Part shown: piece by piece, positions 14,457-15,343 of the stretch
Numbering within the stretch: position 1 is the stretch's first letter
How the letters are laid out: the number at the start of each line of letters is the position of its first letter
Source of the DNA: an archaeon
Lineage (GTDB): Archaea; Methanobacteriota; Methanobacteria; Methanobacteriales; Methanobacteriaceae
Reading direction: 5' to 3'
Assembly (NCBI GenBank): GCA_024409165.1
Contig: JAKSUE010000005.1
Location: 1 to 15,343 of the forward strand
Length of the DNA stretch: 15,343 nucleotides
Program-made: the position numbers and the translations under genes
The notes under the pieces: model-generated
The model's database searches: none
Told to the model about the DNA's origin: nothing
The model's input: only the letters and a program-made list of their open reading frames with translations

Positions 14457-14493
14457 TTTCATCATTTATAAATTTATATAAATTTTGATGAAA
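14457..14493 (-). repeat. 8-bp inverted repeat bracketing the pcna TATA box
   Basis: TTTCATCA (14457-14464) and TGATGAAA (14486-14493) flank 21 bases made only of A and T that include the TATA-like block. A regulator bound to both arms would cover the TBP site, so this is a candidate operator. Confidence 0.65.
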
Positions 14494-14497
14494 CTTA

Positions 14498-14639
14498 CAA
14501 AAATATATAAAAAAAATACTTAATAAAAGTACTGAAAAAATAGATAAAAAACTACTAAAAAAAAGATAAAAAAATACCTAATAAAAATAAAAAAAAGATA
14601 AAAAACTACTAAAAAAAAGATAAAAAATAAAGAATAAAA
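14498..14639 (-). terminator. Clustered poly-T terminators containing a duplicated 32-base unit
   Basis: Right after the stop of the small charged protein, the minus strand has at least eight T runs of six to eight bases separated by short A/G/C breaks. A 32-base block (14542-14573) is repeated exactly at 14596-14627, so part of the cluster arose by duplication. This is a typical, very strong archaeal terminator zone and would insulate pcna from upstream transcription. Confidence 0.8.
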
Positions 14640-14885
14640 TTATTTTTTAGTCTTTACTTTTCTTTTTTTAGATTTTCTTAAACTATTATCAAAATTAGTT
14701 CCTTCAATAATTCTTGCTTTTTTAGCAGCTAAATCTTCGGAAGAGATAGTTTTTGGTTTAGTTTTAGAATCATCTTTAGGTTCTGATTTTGATGTATCTA
14801 TAGTTAATTCATCATCTTCATCATCTTCTAAAAATGAAGATAAATCATCATAAGATTTTTTAGATTTAAGATTAGATTTAAGCAT
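14640..14885 (-). CDS. Small highly charged protein of unknown function
   Basis: An 81-residue protein I do not recognise. The start is well supported: AAGGAG lies eight bases before ATG 14885, and a TAA in frame at 14898-14900 excludes a longer form. It has a basic N-terminus (KSNLKSKKS) and an acidic patch at about 13-29 ('DDLSSFLEDDEDDELTID'). A polar linker, a short helix-prone segment 'SSEDLAAKKARIIEG' and a very basic tail ending SLRKSKKRKVKTKK follow. There is no membrane segment, signal peptide or cysteine. The tail suggests nucleic-acid or ribosome contact, which is only inference. It starts 60 bases after the end of the membrane protein gene and is probably co-transcribed with it; strong terminators follow. 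Confidence 0.75.
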   Translation of the reverse strand: MLKSNLKSKKSYDDLSSFLEDDEDDELTIDTSKSEPKDDSKTKPKTISSEDLAAKKARIIEGTNFDNSLRKSKKRKVKTKK

Positions 14886-14945
14886 ATTAAATACTCCTTA
14901 AAAATATAGTTTTCATCATCGAAAGAGTCTACATTAGCAGAACTA

Positions 14946-15343
14946 TCATTTATCATTATCATCTACTGTTTCAACAGTTATGAACTCTGAATCATCTGCA
15001 TCAACAGTTATAGAATCTGAATCTATAGTTTCATTATTAAAAATAGAGTTTTTTATGTTATTTGGAGACTCTTTTTCTTGTTTTCCTTTAAAAAGGTCTT
15101 TGAGTGAAATATTATCGAAGTCATCTTCTTCATAATAATCACTATCAATACTTTTAATTTTATCTATAGTATCAAAAGTACTTTTTAATTTAAGATTATT
15201 AACAGAAGAATTTCTCAAATATTGTTTATAATAAAAGACAAAGAAAACGTCTAATAAGATAATAATTAATCCAAATAAAATTATAAAGATAGACCAACTT
15301 CCAGCTTCACCTAAAAGAACATGGTCAACAACTCTATCTGAAA
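14946..15343 (-). CDS. C-terminal part of a membrane protein with acidic cytoplasmic tail, start beyond the right edge
   Basis: The frame is open from the right edge to a TGA at 14946, giving 131 visible residues. Residues about 16-38 of the visible part (WSIFIILFGLIIILLDVFFV plus FYY) are one clear transmembrane helix, followed by KQYLR, which suggests the rest faces the cytoplasm. The tail is polar and strongly acidic ('DSDYYEEDDFDNISLKDLF', then repeated 'DSDSITVDADDSEFITVE') and looks disordered. A TTG inside the frame at 15218 could be mistaken for a start, but the coding character continues upstream through the helix. I do not recognise the family. The small charged protein gene follows 60 bases later. 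Confidence 0.75.
   Translation of the reverse strand, partial: SDRVVDHVLLGEAGSWSIFIILFGLIIILLDVFFVFYYKQYLRNSSVNNLKLKSTFDTIDKIKSIDSDYYEEDDFDNISLKDLFKGKQEKESPNNIKNSIFNNETIDSDSITVDADDSEFITVETVDDNDK

Larger units (their letters stand above)
14360..14500 (-). promoter_or_regulatory. pcna promoter region with two perfect inverted repeats
   Basis: On the minus strand a strong TATA block (ATTTATATAAATTTATAAA, about 14465-14483) lies 106-124 bases before the pcna ATG, which predicts a leader of about 90 bases. It is bracketed exactly by an 8-bp inverted repeat. A second, 11-bp inverted repeat falls in the predicted leader, 33-66 bases before the ATG. Another TATA-like stretch at about 14420-14440 is an alternative promoter. 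Confidence 0.6.

Noticed and set aside
14886..14945. Reading the 60 bases between the membrane protein and the small protein as a frameshifted continuation of the former
   Set aside because: A shifted frame does give an acidic stretch, but the TGA at 14946 follows a tail of normal composition and the AAGGAG for the next gene lies in this gap. There is no independent sign of a frameshift.
14946..15218. A separate 90-residue gene starting with TTG at 15218
   Set aside because: The frame continues upstream through a clear transmembrane helix to the window edge, and no ribosome binding site precedes the TTG.

Overview
The window looks like a chromosomal segment of a methanogenic archaeon of the order Methanobacteriales, most likely the genus Methanobrevibacter. 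The DNA is very AT-rich. Its genes are archaeal: aIF2-alpha, L44e, S27e, Nop10, PCNA and a GINS subunit. It carries the coenzyme F430 gene cfbD, and it has a giant Ig-repeat adhesin-like protein of the kind abundant in Methanobrevibacter. Ribosome binding sites resemble GGTGAT or GAGATGAT. The species assignment is inference. Every gene I can support is on the minus strand, so transcription runs from right to left.

Right edge to left: (1) 14946-15343 is the C-terminal end of a membrane protein with one visible transmembrane helix and an acidic tail. It is followed by a small, highly charged protein of unknown function (14640-14885) and a dense poly-T terminator zone. (2) 10192-14359 is the replication/translation neighbourhood known from many archaea: pcna, a Gins51-type GINS subunit with a very long low-complexity linker, rpl44e, rps27e, aif2-alpha and nop10. 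A PAC2-family proteasome-assembly-chaperone-like gene (9193-9972) follows. (3) 7750-8940 is a YchF/Obg-family GTPase with a TGS domain. (4) 6582-7670 is cfbD (F430 biosynthesis), followed 24 bases later by hisH (5961-6557). (5) 1-5507 is the N-terminal 1835 codons of a secreted adhesin-like protein. I read it codon by codon and found no in-frame stop. It has a signal peptide and about 17-18 tandem Ig-like modules, and it continues past the left edge.

The pcna-to-nop10 genes supply the sliding clamp, a helicase cofactor, two zinc-binding ribosomal proteins, the initiator-tRNA-binding factor subunit and an H/ACA RNP protein, all growth-linked functions. Several true starts are internal to longer open frames and are set by the ribosome binding site: L44e, S27e, Nop10, PCNA, and aIF2-alpha with a TTG start.

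The least explained material is non-coding. It includes two nested inverted repeats upstream of pcna, a 51-base tandem duplication plus a strong hairpin in the rpl44e leader, a 36-base tandem repeat with internal inverted arms upstream of the PAC2 gene, and perfect hairpins at the ends of the PAC2 and hisH genes. I found no tRNA, rRNA, CRISPR array, insertion sequence or replication origin. I did not find a clearly new multi-gene system. The best candidates for something undescribed are the regulatory repeats, the GINS linker and the two orphan proteins at the right edge.
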